Positions 34,621 to 42,562 of a DNA stretch of 64,000 nt are shown in pieces. The first letter of the stretch is position 1. Each line of letters begins with the position of its first letter. Source of the DNA: Promicromonospora iranensis (lineage in GTDB: Bacteria > Actinomycetota > Actinomycetes > Actinomycetales > Cellulomonadaceae); the NCBI RefSeq assembly GCF_028994805.1, contig NZ_JAJQQP010000002.1, forward strand, positions 124,001-188,000, in the 5' to 3' direction. A program made the position numbers and the translations under genes. The notes below the pieces were generated by a model, which had not been told where the DNA came from, made no database searches, and saw nothing but the letters and a program-made list of their open reading frames with translations.

Positions 34621-35820
34621 ATGACGCTCGCACCCGAGACGCCCCGGACGGACATGCTGGAGGCAGACTTCTACTCGTTCCAGGACCTGCTCACCCCGGC
34701 CGAGCAGAAGAAGGCACTGGCCGTCCGCGAGTTCATGGAGCGCGAGGTGCGCCCCATCGCCGACGACTACTGGGAACGCGCCGAGTGCCCGGTGCACCTG
34801 TTCAAGCCCTACGCGCAGCTCGGCACCATCGGGTCGGGCTGGGCCGAGACGCAGGCCGAGGAGACCTCCGCCGTGTTCCGCGGCTGGATCGGCATGGAGA
34901 CGGCGCGCGTCGACTCGTCCTTCTGTACCTTCATCGGTGTCTCGGGCGGCCTGGCGATGACGTCGATCGGCGTCGGCGGCACGGCCGAGCAGCGCGCGAA
35001 GTGGCTCCCGCCCATGGCGAGCGGCGACCTCATCGGCGCGTTCGCCCTCACCGAGCCGCTGGCCGGCTCCGACACCGCCAAGGGCCTGCGCACCACCGCC
35101 ACCCGCACGGGTGACACCTGGGTGCTCAACGGCGCGAAGCGTTGGATCGGCAACGCCACGTTCGCCGACGTCGTGGTGGTCTGGGCCAAGGACACGGCCG
35201 ACGACCAGGTCAAGGGCTTCCTGGTGCGCAAGGGCACGCCGGGCTTCACCGCCACCAAGATCGAGCGCAAGCAGTCCCTGCGCATCGTGCAGAACGCGGA
35301 CATCGTGCTGCAGGACGTCGAGGTGCACGAGGACGACCGGCTCCAGCACATCAACAGCTTCCGCGACCTGGCCAAGGTGCTGCGGATCACCCGCGACGGC
35401 GTCTCCTGGCAGGCGCTGGGCACCATGGTCGGCGCGTACGAGGCCGCCGTGGCGTACACCAAGCAGCGCGAGCAGTTCGGCAACCCCATCGCCAGCTACC
35501 AGCTCATCCAGGACAAGCTCGCCACCGCGTACGCGAACGTGACCGCCGGCTTCGCGATGTGCGTGCGCGTGGCCCAGCTCCAGGACAAGGGCATCCAGAC
35601 CGACGCCCACGCCGCGATGGCCAAGGCGTTCGTCACCACGCGCATGCGGGAGACCGTCGCACTGTGCCGCGAGGCGTGCGGCGGCAACGGCATCACGCTC
35701 GACCACGGCGTGGCCCGGTTCTTCGCCGACGCCGAGGCCGTGTACACGTTCGAGGGCACCAAGGACATGAACCAGCTCATCGTCGGTCGTGCGATCACCG
35801 GCCACGCCGCGTTCGTCTGA
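34621..35820 (+). CDS. Acyl-CoA dehydrogenase, glutaryl-CoA-dehydrogenase-like
   Basis: The ATG at 34621 follows GGAGG at 6 nt and gives 399 residues. FALTEPLAGSD is the FAD-binding signature, KRWIGNATFADV the second conserved strand and YTFEGTKDMNQLIVGRAITG the C-terminal signature, with the catalytic base probably Glu378. These last two match the glutaryl-CoA dehydrogenase subgroup, but an Arg that binds the substrate carboxylate cannot be confirmed by eye, so a simple alpha,beta-dehydrogenation is equally possible. It opens the second long operon of the island (to 39544). Confidence 0.9.
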   Translation: MTLAPETPRTDMLEADFYSFQDLLTPAEQKKALAVREFMEREVRPIADDYWERAECPVHLFKPYAQLGTIGSGWAETQAEETSAVFRGWIGMETARVDSSFCTFIGVSGGLAMTSIGVGGTAEQRAKWLPPMASGDLIGAFALTEPLAGSDTAKGLRTTATRTGDTWVLNGAKRWIGNATFADVVVVWAKDTADDQVKGFLVRKGTPGFTATKIERKQSLRIVQNADIVLQDVEVHEDDRLQHINSFRDLAKVLRITRDGVSWQALGTMVGAYEAAVAYTKQREQFGNPIASYQLIQDKLATAYANVTAGFAMCVRVAQLQDKGIQTDAHAAMAKAFVTTRMRETVALCREACGGNGITLDHGVARFFADAEAVYTFEGTKDMNQLIVGRAITGHAAFV

Positions 35821-35892
35821 GCCGGACCGCTCTACCGTCGTACCACCGCATCGCAGCACAGCACCGTCGCAGCACAGCTCGAGGAGGAGCAC

Positions 35893-37116
35893 ATGACCGA
35901 GGCCTACATCGTCGCGACCGCACGATCGCCCATCGGGCGCGCCCACAAGGGGTCGCTGAAGGACGTCCGTCCCGACGACCTCGCCGCCATGATGGTCGCC
36001 GCGGCCGCCCGGCAGGTGCCGGGCCTGGACCCGGCCCGGATCGACGACCTGCTGCTGGGCTGCGGGCTGCCCGGCGGCAAGCAGGGCATGAACATGGCGC
36101 GCATCGTGGCCGTGCTCTGCGGCTGGGACACCGTTCCCGGCGCCACCGTCACGCGTTACTGCAGCTCCAGCCTGCAGACCACCCGCATGGCGTTCCACGC
36201 CATCAAGGCGGGCGAGGGCGACGTCTTCGTGTCCGCGGGCGTGGAGTCGGTGAGCTCGATGGCCACCGGCTCGAGCGACTACATCCCGGGCGTCGACCTG
36301 AACAACCCGGTCTTCGCCGACGCCCTGGCGCGCACCGAGAAGCGGGCCGGAGCCGGGGCAGGGCTGTGGACCGACCCGCGCCTGGAGGGCGTGCTGCCCG
36401 ACCCGTACATCAGCATGGGGCAGACGGCGGAGAACGTGGCAGCCCTGCGCAACATCACCCGGGCGGACCAGGACGAGTTCGCCGCGCGCAGCCAGCAGCG
36501 CGCGGAGGCCGCCATCGCGGCGGGCTTCTGGTCCAAGGACATCACGCCGGTCACCCTCGCGGACGGCACCGTCGTCTCCGCCGACGACGGCCCGCGCGCC
36601 GGCACCACCGTGGAGACGCTCGCCACGCTCGAGCCGGTGTTCCGCCCCGACGGCACGGTCACGGCGGGCAACGCCTGCCCTCTGAACGACGGCGCCGCCG
36701 CGCTCGTGATCGTCTCCGGCCGGGTGGTGGACGAGCTCGGCCTGCAGCCGCTCGCCCGCATCGTGTCCACGGGCGTCAGCGGCCTGTCGCCCGAGGTCAT
36801 GGGCCTCGGCCCGGTCGACGCCAGCCGGCAGGCGCTGCGCCGTGCCGGGCTGACGGTCGACGACATGGACCTCGTGGAGATCAACGAGGCCTTCGCGGCC
36901 CAGGTGATCCCCTCGGCGCGCGAGCTCGGCATCGACGAGGAGAGGCTGAACGTCAACGGTGGTGCGATCGCCGTCGGGCACCCGTTCGGGATGACCGGGG
37001 CGCGCATCACCTCCACCCTGATCAACGGGCTCGCGGACACCGGGGGCCAGTACGGTCTGGAGACGATGTGCGTGGGCGGCGGCCAGGGCATGGCCATGGT
37101 GCTGGAGAAGCTCTGA
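35893..37116 (+). CDS. Thiolase (acetyl-CoA C-acyltransferase)
   Basis: The 407-residue protein has all three catalytic residues of degradative thiolases: Cys90 in RYCSSSLQ, His363 in AVGHPFGMTG and Cys393 in CVGGGQG. GQTAENVA and the segment LVEINEAFAAQ are also present. It cleaves a 3-ketoacyl-CoA with free CoA to release acetyl-CoA or propionyl-CoA, the last beta-oxidation step. It follows the glutaryl-type dehydrogenase after 72 bp and has a GAGGAG ribosome-binding site. Confidence 0.93.
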   Translation: MTEAYIVATARSPIGRAHKGSLKDVRPDDLAAMMVAAAARQVPGLDPARIDDLLLGCGLPGGKQGMNMARIVAVLCGWDTVPGATVTRYCSSSLQTTRMAFHAIKAGEGDVFVSAGVESVSSMATGSSDYIPGVDLNNPVFADALARTEKRAGAGAGLWTDPRLEGVLPDPYISMGQTAENVAALRNITRADQDEFAARSQQRAEAAIAAGFWSKDITPVTLADGTVVSADDGPRAGTTVETLATLEPVFRPDGTVTAGNACPLNDGAAALVIVSGRVVDELGLQPLARIVSTGVSGLSPEVMGLGPVDASRQALRRAGLTVDDMDLVEINEAFAAQVIPSARELGIDEERLNVNGGAIAVGHPFGMTGARITSTLINGLADTGGQYGLETMCVGGGQGMAMVLEKL

Positions 37117-37157
37117 CCCGTGCGGGCGCAGGCTCGCGAGACCTGAGAGGAGCAGTC

Positions 37158-38285
37158 GTGCGGATCACCGGTGCGGTGCTGGAGCGCTGCGGCGCGCCCG
37201 TGCCCTACGTGGAGTCCCGGCCGGTCACGGTCGGGACGCTGGAGCTCGGGCCACCGGAGGCGGGCGAGGTCCTGGTCCGGATCGAGGCGGCGGGGCTGTG
37301 CCACTCCGACCTGTCGGTGGTGGACGGCAACCGGGTGCGGCCGGTGCCGATGCTGCTCGGCCACGAGGCGGCGGGCATCGTCGAGGCCACCGGCCCGGGT
37401 GCCCGGCTCGCCGTCGGGCAGCGCGTGGTGATGACGTTCCTGCCGCGCTGCGGGCAGTGCGCCGAGTGTGCCACCGACGGCCGCCTGCCCTGTTCGGTGG
37501 GGTCGGCGGCCAACGGTGCCGGCACGCTCGTGGGCGGCGGACGGCGGCTGTCGCGTGCTGTTCCGTCCGGTGCTGTTCCGTCCGGTGGGGTCCAGGACGT
37601 GCACCACCACCTCGGGGTGAGCGCGTTCGCGAGCCACGCCGTGGTGTCCGAGACCTCGGTGGTGCCCGTGGACCACGACGTCCCGCCCGACATCGCCGCC
37701 CTGCTCGGCTGTGCCGTCCTGACCGGCGGCGGCGCCGTCGTCAACGCGGGGCGGCCCGCCCCGGGCGACCGGGTGGCCGTCGTGGGGCTGGGCGGCGTCG
37801 GTATGGCGGCGCTCCTGGTGGCCGTCGCGCTCGGGCACGAGGTGATCGGCGTCGACGCGGTGCCCGCCAAGCTGGAGCTGGCTCGGGAGCTGGGCGCGGC
37901 GACCGCCGTCGGCCCGCAGGAGGCCGCAGAGCAGGGGCTGCGCGCGCCCGTCGTGGTCGAGGCGGCGGGCTCGGCCCGCGCCTTCGAGACGGCGTACGCG
38001 ATCACCGCCCCGGGCGGCACCACCGTCACCGTGGGGCTGCCGCACCCCGACGCGCGGGCGAGCATCTCGCCGCTCAGCCTCACCGCGGAGGCACGCACGG
38101 TGGTGGGCTCCTACCTCGGTTCGGCCGTGCCGAGCCGCGACATCCCGCGCTACGTGGAGCTGTGGCGGGCCGGGCGGCTGCCCCTGGACCGGCTCGTCTC
38201 CGACCGCATCACCCTGGACGACCTGCCCGCCGCGCTCGACCGCCTCGCCTCCGGTGCGGCACTGCGGCAGCTCGTGACCTTCTGA
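37158..38285 (+). CDS. Zinc-dependent alcohol dehydrogenase (MDR family)
   Basis: The GTG at 37158 follows GAGAGGAG. The 375-residue enzyme has catalytic zinc ligands in GLCHSDL and GHEAAG, and a full structural zinc lobe CGQCAECATDGRLPC. The Rossmann motif is VVGLGGVGMAALLVAVALG. It resembles class-III/mycothiol-type NAD-dependent dehydrogenases. A 24-residue Pro/Ser/His insert between the zinc lobe and the following strand holds a 15-bp tandem duplication. It probably oxidises a primary alcohol or handles an aldehyde of the pathway. It belongs to the operon 34621-39544. Confidence 0.88.
   Translation: MRITGAVLERCGAPVPYVESRPVTVGTLELGPPEAGEVLVRIEAAGLCHSDLSVVDGNRVRPVPMLLGHEAAGIVEATGPGARLAVGQRVVMTFLPRCGQCAECATDGRLPCSVGSAANGAGTLVGGGRRLSRAVPSGAVPSGGVQDVHHHLGVSAFASHAVVSETSVVPVDHDVPPDIAALLGCAVLTGGGAVVNAGRPAPGDRVAVVGLGGVGMAALLVAVALGHEVIGVDAVPAKLELARELGAATAVGPQEAAEQGLRAPVVVEAAGSARAFETAYAITAPGGTTVTVGLPHPDARASISPLSLTAEARTVVGSYLGSAVPSRDIPRYVELWRAGRLPLDRLVSDRITLDDLPAALDRLASGAALRQLVTF
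37555..37584 (+). repeat. 15-bp tandem duplication inside the alcohol dehydrogenase gene
   Basis: GTGCTGTTCCGTCCG occurs twice head to tail (37555-37569 and 37570-37584), encoding the pentapeptide AVPSG twice. The reading frame is kept and the site lies in a non-conserved loop after the structural zinc lobe. Confidence 0.85.
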
Positions 38286-38321
38286 CGTGTCGTTCTCATT
38301 CGCAACGAGAGGAAAAACCTC

Positions 38322-39071
38322 ATGACTCGCACTGCCATCGTCACCGGAGCTGCCCGCGGCATCGGCGCCGCCACCGCCCGCCGGCTCGCGCAGGACGGCT
38401 ACGCCGTCGCCGTCCTGGACCTCCTGGAGGACCAGGCCAAGGCCACGGCGGAGGCCATAGTGGCCGACGGCGGCCGCGCGCTCGCCGTGGGCGTCGACGT
38501 CGCCGACGAGCAGTCGGTCGCCGACGCCGTCGCGCGCGTCACCGCGGAGCTGGGCGCGCCCACCGTGCTGGTGAACAACGCCGGCATCCTGCGCGACAAC
38601 CTGCTGTTCAAGATGTCCGTCAGCGACTGGGACGCCGTGCTGGGCGTGCACCTGCGGGGCGCGTTCCTCATGACACGGGCCGTGCAGGCGCACATGGTGG
38701 AGGCCAAGTTCGGCCGCATCGTGAACCTGTCCTCGACCTCCGCGCTCGGCAACCGGGGCCAGGCCAACTACTCGGCCGCCAAGGCGGGCATGCAGGGCTT
38801 CACCAAGACCCTGGCGATCGAGCTCGGCAAGTTCGGCGTCACCGCCAACGCCGTCGCCCCCGGGGTGATCGAGACCGACATGATCCGCGAGACTGCCGAG
38901 CGCATCGGCATGCCGCTGGCCGACTACCTCGGCCTGGCCGCCAAGGACGTGCCCGTGGGGCGCGTGGGCCAGCCCGAGGACATCGCGGGCGCCGTGTCGT
39001 TCTTCTGCGCGGAGCAGTCCGGGTTCGTCTCGGGCCAGGTGCTGTACGTGGCAGGCGGGCCGAAGGCATGA
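38322..39071 (+). CDS. Short-chain dehydrogenase, FabG-like 3-hydroxyacyl-CoA dehydrogenase
   Basis: The 249-residue SDR has TGAARGIG, NNAGILRD, NLSSTSALGNRGQANYSAAK with the catalytic Ser, Tyr and Lys, and the FabG-like end GQVLYVAGG. It starts 36 bp after the alcohol dehydrogenase behind GAGAGGAAAAA. With MaoC downstream and thiolase upstream it is the natural candidate for the 3-hydroxyacyl-CoA dehydrogenase step. It overlaps the MaoC gene by ATGA. Confidence 0.9.
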   Translation: MTRTAIVTGAARGIGAATARRLAQDGYAVAVLDLLEDQAKATAEAIVADGGRALAVGVDVADEQSVADAVARVTAELGAPTVLVNNAGILRDNLLFKMSVSDWDAVLGVHLRGAFLMTRAVQAHMVEAKFGRIVNLSSTSALGNRGQANYSAAKAGMQGFTKTLAIELGKFGVTANAVAPGVIETDMIRETAERIGMPLADYLGLAAKDVPVGRVGQPEDIAGAVSFFCAEQSGFVSGQVLYVAGGPKA

Positions 39072-39544
39072 GCGGCGCCGAGGGCGACGTCATCACCGTC
39101 GAGTCGCCGGCAGCCCTCGCGGACGCCGTGGGCCGGACGGCCACCGGCGAGTGGTTCGAGGTCACCCAGGAGCGGATCGCCGCGTTCGCCGACGCCACCG
39201 AGGACCACCAGTGGATCCACCTCGACGCCGAGAAGGCGGCCGCCGGACCGTTCGGCTCCACCGTGGCGCACGGTTACCTCACCCTGTCGCTGCTGCCCCA
39301 CCTCGCGGCCTCGCTCGTCGCGGTCGGCGGCACCGCGATGGTGATGAACTACGGGCTGGACCGGCTGCGGTTCCTGTCCCCGGTGCCGGCCGGCTCGCGC
39401 GTGCGGGCCGTCACCGAGATCCTCTCCGCCGAGCCGACGTCGAACGGCGTGCGGCTGGCCTCGAAGGTCACCGTGGAGATCGAGGGCGCCGGGAAGCCGG
39501 CGCTGGTCGCGCACACGCTGTCGCTCTACGTCCCGGAGGGCTGA
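39068..39544 (+). CDS. MaoC-family (R)-specific enoyl-CoA hydratase
   Basis: The 158-residue protein is a single hotdog with the hydratase-2 motif FADATEDHQWIHLDAEKA (catalytic Asp and His) and the following FGSTVAHGYLTLSLLP. It hydrates a trans-2-enoyl-CoA to a 3-hydroxyacyl-CoA. It closes the operon with dehydrogenase, thiolase and FabG-like genes, giving a complete beta-oxidation set without any FadB. The gene ends 31 bp before a 28-bp hairpin. Confidence 0.92.
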   Translation: MSGAEGDVITVESPAALADAVGRTATGEWFEVTQERIAAFADATEDHQWIHLDAEKAAAGPFGSTVAHGYLTLSLLPHLAASLVAVGGTAMVMNYGLDRLRFLSPVPAGSRVRAVTEILSAEPTSNGVRLASKVTVEIEGAGKPALVAHTLSLYVPEG

Positions 39545-39575
39545 GCGCGGTCGCGGAGAGCTATCCCAGCTGTCT

Positions 39576-39635
39576 TTCGAGGTCTAAGTTTCTCCGCTCT
39601 GAACCGATTCAGAGCGGAGAAACTTAGACCTCGAA
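39576..39635. terminator. 28-bp perfect hairpin after the catabolic operon
   Basis: Arms 39576-39603 and 39608-39635 are fully complementary with a 4-nt loop CCGA. The stem is A/T-richer than its surroundings. It lies between the MaoC gene and the SOS-regulated mutasome, both on the plus strand, and would insulate the latter. No T-tract follows. Confidence 0.75.
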
Positions 39636-39747
39636 GAAGTTGGGGCGGTAGCCCCCTGCGGTGGGGGCGGCATGTCGGGGCAGGTCGCAGTGTTGCGCGA
39701 TCGATGGTTTGACAGGCGCGCCTCGTGAGAGGTGTACTGGTGTTCTA

Positions 39748-39763
39748 TCGAACAGGCGTTCGA
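39748..39763. promoter_or_regulatory. Perfect actinobacterial LexA (SOS) box
   Basis: TCGAACAGGCGTTCGA fits the TCGAAC-N4-GTTCGA consensus in every fixed position. It lies 53 bp upstream of the imuA' start, so the mutasome should be induced by DNA damage. Confidence 0.93.
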
Positions 39764-39815
39764 TGAGGTGCTCGACCATCCGGTCACCACCGGCAGACAC
39801 CATCGCTGGAGGGTC

Positions 39816-40913
39816 ATGACCGTCGTAACTGTCTCTTCGAAGACCGACACCGGCGCTGACGCCGACACCGCAGACACCCGGCACGCGCGGGCGCTCGCGG
39901 CACTACGGTCCGCAGAGATGCGCACCGGTGTGCGCAGACAGGCCACCGGATCGACCACCGGATCGACCACCGAATCGTCTGTCAGATCGACCACCGGATC
40001 GACCATCGGATCGTCTGCCGGGTCGTCTGCCGGGTCATCTGTTGAGCCCTCCAGCGAGCCTTTCGCGGGGTCCGCCCAGGGCGAGCCTCGGCTGCAGGTC
40101 CGGGCGCTACGGGGCGGGCTCGCGACCGGCTCCGTGGCCCAACCCACGGCGGGGTCCGCGACCGCCTCTCCGCTTGGCGGCTCCACGGCCGGCGGTCCGG
40201 GTGAGGGCCCTCGCGTCCTGCCCGTGGCCCCGCACCTCGCGGCCCTCCTGCCCGACGGCGGCCTGCGCACCGGCACCACCGTGGTGGTCCGGGGCTCGAC
40301 GTCGCTCCTGCTCACCCTGCTCGCCGAGGCTTCCCGTGACGGGGCCTGGACGGTGCTGGTCGGATACCCGGCTGCCGGGATGGCCGCGGCTGCCGACGCC
40401 GGGTGCGACCTGGCGCGCACCCTGGTGGTGCCGCTGCCGGCAGGGTCGGGCGTGGACGCACCCGCTGTGCTCGCTGCGCTGATCGACGGCATGGACGTGG
40501 TGGTGACCGGACCGGAGGTCGCGCTGCTGGAGCAGGACCGCCGGCGTCTGACCACTCGCGCCCGTGACCGGGGAACCGTGCTGGTAGCGGCTCAGCCCAC
40601 CGCGTCGGGTGCGTCGGGTGCTCGACGCGAAGCGGGAGATGTCGGCTGGGCCGGGGCGCACGTGGTGCTCGAGGTGACCGAGGGGGCCTGGTCGGGGACC
40701 GACCACGGGGCGGGCTGGCTGCGGCGTCGGACCCTGTGGGTGCGGCGTACCGGGCGGGGGAGCGCGGCGCGACCCCTGCACCTGAACGTCGAGGTGCCGG
40801 TGTGCCGGGTCGGCGGAGAAGCGGACCGGGGCCAGGACTCGGGCCAGATCTCGGGGGCGAGGACGCCGGACGAGGGCGTCGAGAGCCGTCCGCCGCTGGA
40901 GCTGGTCGGATGA
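39816..40913 (+). CDS. imuA': ImuA' mutasome accessory protein (RecA-like)
   Basis: The ATG at 39816 follows GGAGGG and gives 365 residues. The N-terminal 120 residues are low-complexity, with degenerate repeats of TGSTTGS and SAGSS. From about 125 the RecA-like core starts (VLPVAPHLAALLPDGGLRTG, then VVVRGSTSLLLTLLAEA). The P-loop lacks the usual GKT, as in other actinobacterial ImuA' proteins. In mycobacteria ImuA' works with ImuB and DnaE2 in damage-induced mutagenesis. It overlaps imuB by ATGA and sits behind a perfect LexA box. Confidence 0.88.
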   Translation: MTVVTVSSKTDTGADADTADTRHARALAALRSAEMRTGVRRQATGSTTGSTTESSVRSTTGSTIGSSAGSSAGSSVEPSSEPFAGSAQGEPRLQVRALRGGLATGSVAQPTAGSATASPLGGSTAGGPGEGPRVLPVAPHLAALLPDGGLRTGTTVVVRGSTSLLLTLLAEASRDGAWTVLVGYPAAGMAAAADAGCDLARTLVVPLPAGSGVDAPAVLAALIDGMDVVVTGPEVALLEQDRRRLTTRARDRGTVLVAAQPTASGASGARREAGDVGWAGAHVVLEVTEGAWSGTDHGAGWLRRRTLWVRRTGRGSAARPLHLNVEVPVCRVGGEADRGQDSGQISGARTPDEGVESRPPLELVG

Positions 40914-42562
40914 CCGACCGTTCTGGCCCAGCGGCGGCGGGAGCGGCCACCCGCACCGCCTGCCTCTGGGTGCCCGACTGGCCGGTCGTCGCGGCCCTCG
41001 TCGTCGCCGGTCTGGGGTCGGAGACGCCCGCGGCCGTGACGGGCGGGCCCGGGGGCCGGATCATCGCGGTGTCGGCCCCCGCCCGCAGCGCCGGGGTGCG
41101 CCGCGGCATGCGCCGTCGCGAGGCGCAGGGGCGCTGCCCCGACCTGCAGCTCTGGCCCGCCGACGACGCCCGCGACGCCCGCGAGTTCGAGCCGGTCGCG
41201 ATGGCCGCCGAGACCGTGGTCTCCGGGCTGGAGATCGCCCGCCCCGGCCTGCTCCTGCTGCCGTCGGGCGGTGCGGCGCGGTACCACGGCTCCGAGCGTG
41301 ACCTGGCCCGCGAGCTGACCGAGCAGGTCGCCGTCCGTACCGGGCACGAGTGCCAGGTCGGGGTCGCCGACGGGTTCCTGGCCGCGGTGCTCGCCGCCCG
41401 TGAGGACGCCGTCGTGCCGCCGGGCGCCTCGCGGGACTACCTCGCGTCCCGCCCGCCGGCCGTGCTCGTGCACGCCCGGCCCGGGGACCGCGCCCTGACC
41501 GAGCTGGTCGACCTGTGGCGTCGCCTCGGCGTGCGCACGCTGGCCGAGCTCGCCGCCCTGCCCGACGCCGCCGTCGCCGCCCGCTTCGGCGACCTCGGCG
41601 TCTGGGCGCAGCGCCTCGCCAGGGGGCAGGACGTACGGCCGCCCGCCCGGCGCCGGCTCGAGGAGGACCTGACCGTCGCCGAGGAGCTGGACCCGCCGGC
41701 ACACCGGGTCGACGTCGCGACCTTCGCGGCCCGCCGTCTGGCCGAACGGCTGCACGACGACCTGAGCCGGCGCGGCCTGGCCTGCGGACGGCTGCGGATC
41801 ACCGCGCGCGCCGTCGACCCGGTGACCGGCGAGGCCCGCACGCTGGAGCGCCTGTGGCGCACCGACGACACGCTCGGCGGGCTGTCAGCCGCCCGGATCA
41901 CCGACCGGGTGCGCTGGCAGCTCGAGGGCTGGCTCACGGCGTCGTCCCTCGGGGAGGGCGTCGCGCCCGCCCCGATCGCGGGCCTGACCCTGGCCGCGGA
42001 GGAGGTGGCGCCCGCCGGGGCGCTGCAGCCGCGCCTGTGGGGGCCGGGCGCGGGCGAGGACCTGCGTGCCCGCCGTGCCGTCGAGCGGGTGCAGGCGCTG
42101 GCCGGCGGCGACGCCGTGCTCACCGTCCGGCTCCAGGGCGGCCGTGACCCCCGGGACCGTGTCCAGCTCGTTCCCTTCGGCGAGCAGGTCCCGCCGGAGC
42201 GTGACCCCGACCGGCCCTGGCCGGGCGCCCTGCCGCCTCCGGCACCGTCGGTCGTGCTGCCCGAGCCCGTCCCCGCGCACGTGCTCGACGACGGAGGCCG
42301 CCCCGTGGTCGTCGACGTCCGGCTGGGGGTGAGCGGTGACCCGGCGCGCGTCGTCGTGCCCGAGGAGGGGGCGTGGGGCGGGATCGACGCCGCCGTCGTC
42401 GACTGGGCGGGACCGTGGCCGGTCGCCGAGCGGTGGTGGACGCCCCAGGGCAGGCGCCGCGTGTTCCTGCAGGTGGTGGCGGACGGCGTGTCGGCCCCCG
42501 TGCTGGGCCTGCTGCTGTCGGCGTCGGCGGGGGAATGGTCGCTGGAGGCGCTCTATGACTGA
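40910..42562 (+). CDS. imuB: ImuB, catalytically inactive Y-family polymerase homologue
   Basis: The 550-residue protein follows the Y-family layout but starts ACLWVPDWPVVAAL, where active polymerases have the metal-binding Asp motif, so the catalytic site is missing, as in mycobacterial ImuB. Helix-hairpin-helix RTLAELAALPDAAVAARFG lies near residue 205. QPRLWG at 373-378 resembles the beta-clamp-binding motif that lets ImuB recruit DnaE2. A long C-terminal extension, typical of ImuB, ends at EALYD. It overlaps dnaE2 by 8 nt. Confidence 0.9.
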   Translation: MTDRSGPAAAGAATRTACLWVPDWPVVAALVVAGLGSETPAAVTGGPGGRIIAVSAPARSAGVRRGMRRREAQGRCPDLQLWPADDARDAREFEPVAMAAETVVSGLEIARPGLLLLPSGGAARYHGSERDLARELTEQVAVRTGHECQVGVADGFLAAVLAAREDAVVPPGASRDYLASRPPAVLVHARPGDRALTELVDLWRRLGVRTLAELAALPDAAVAARFGDLGVWAQRLARGQDVRPPARRRLEEDLTVAEELDPPAHRVDVATFAARRLAERLHDDLSRRGLACGRLRITARAVDPVTGEARTLERLWRTDDTLGGLSAARITDRVRWQLEGWLTASSLGEGVAPAPIAGLTLAAEEVAPAGALQPRLWGPGAGEDLRARRAVERVQALAGGDAVLTVRLQGGRDPRDRVQLVPFGEQVPPERDPDRPWPGALPPPAPSVVLPEPVPAHVLDDGGRPVVVDVRLGVSGDPARVVVPEEGAWGGIDAAVVDWAGPWPVAERWWTPQGRRRVFLQVVADGVSAPVLGLLLSASAGEWSLEALYD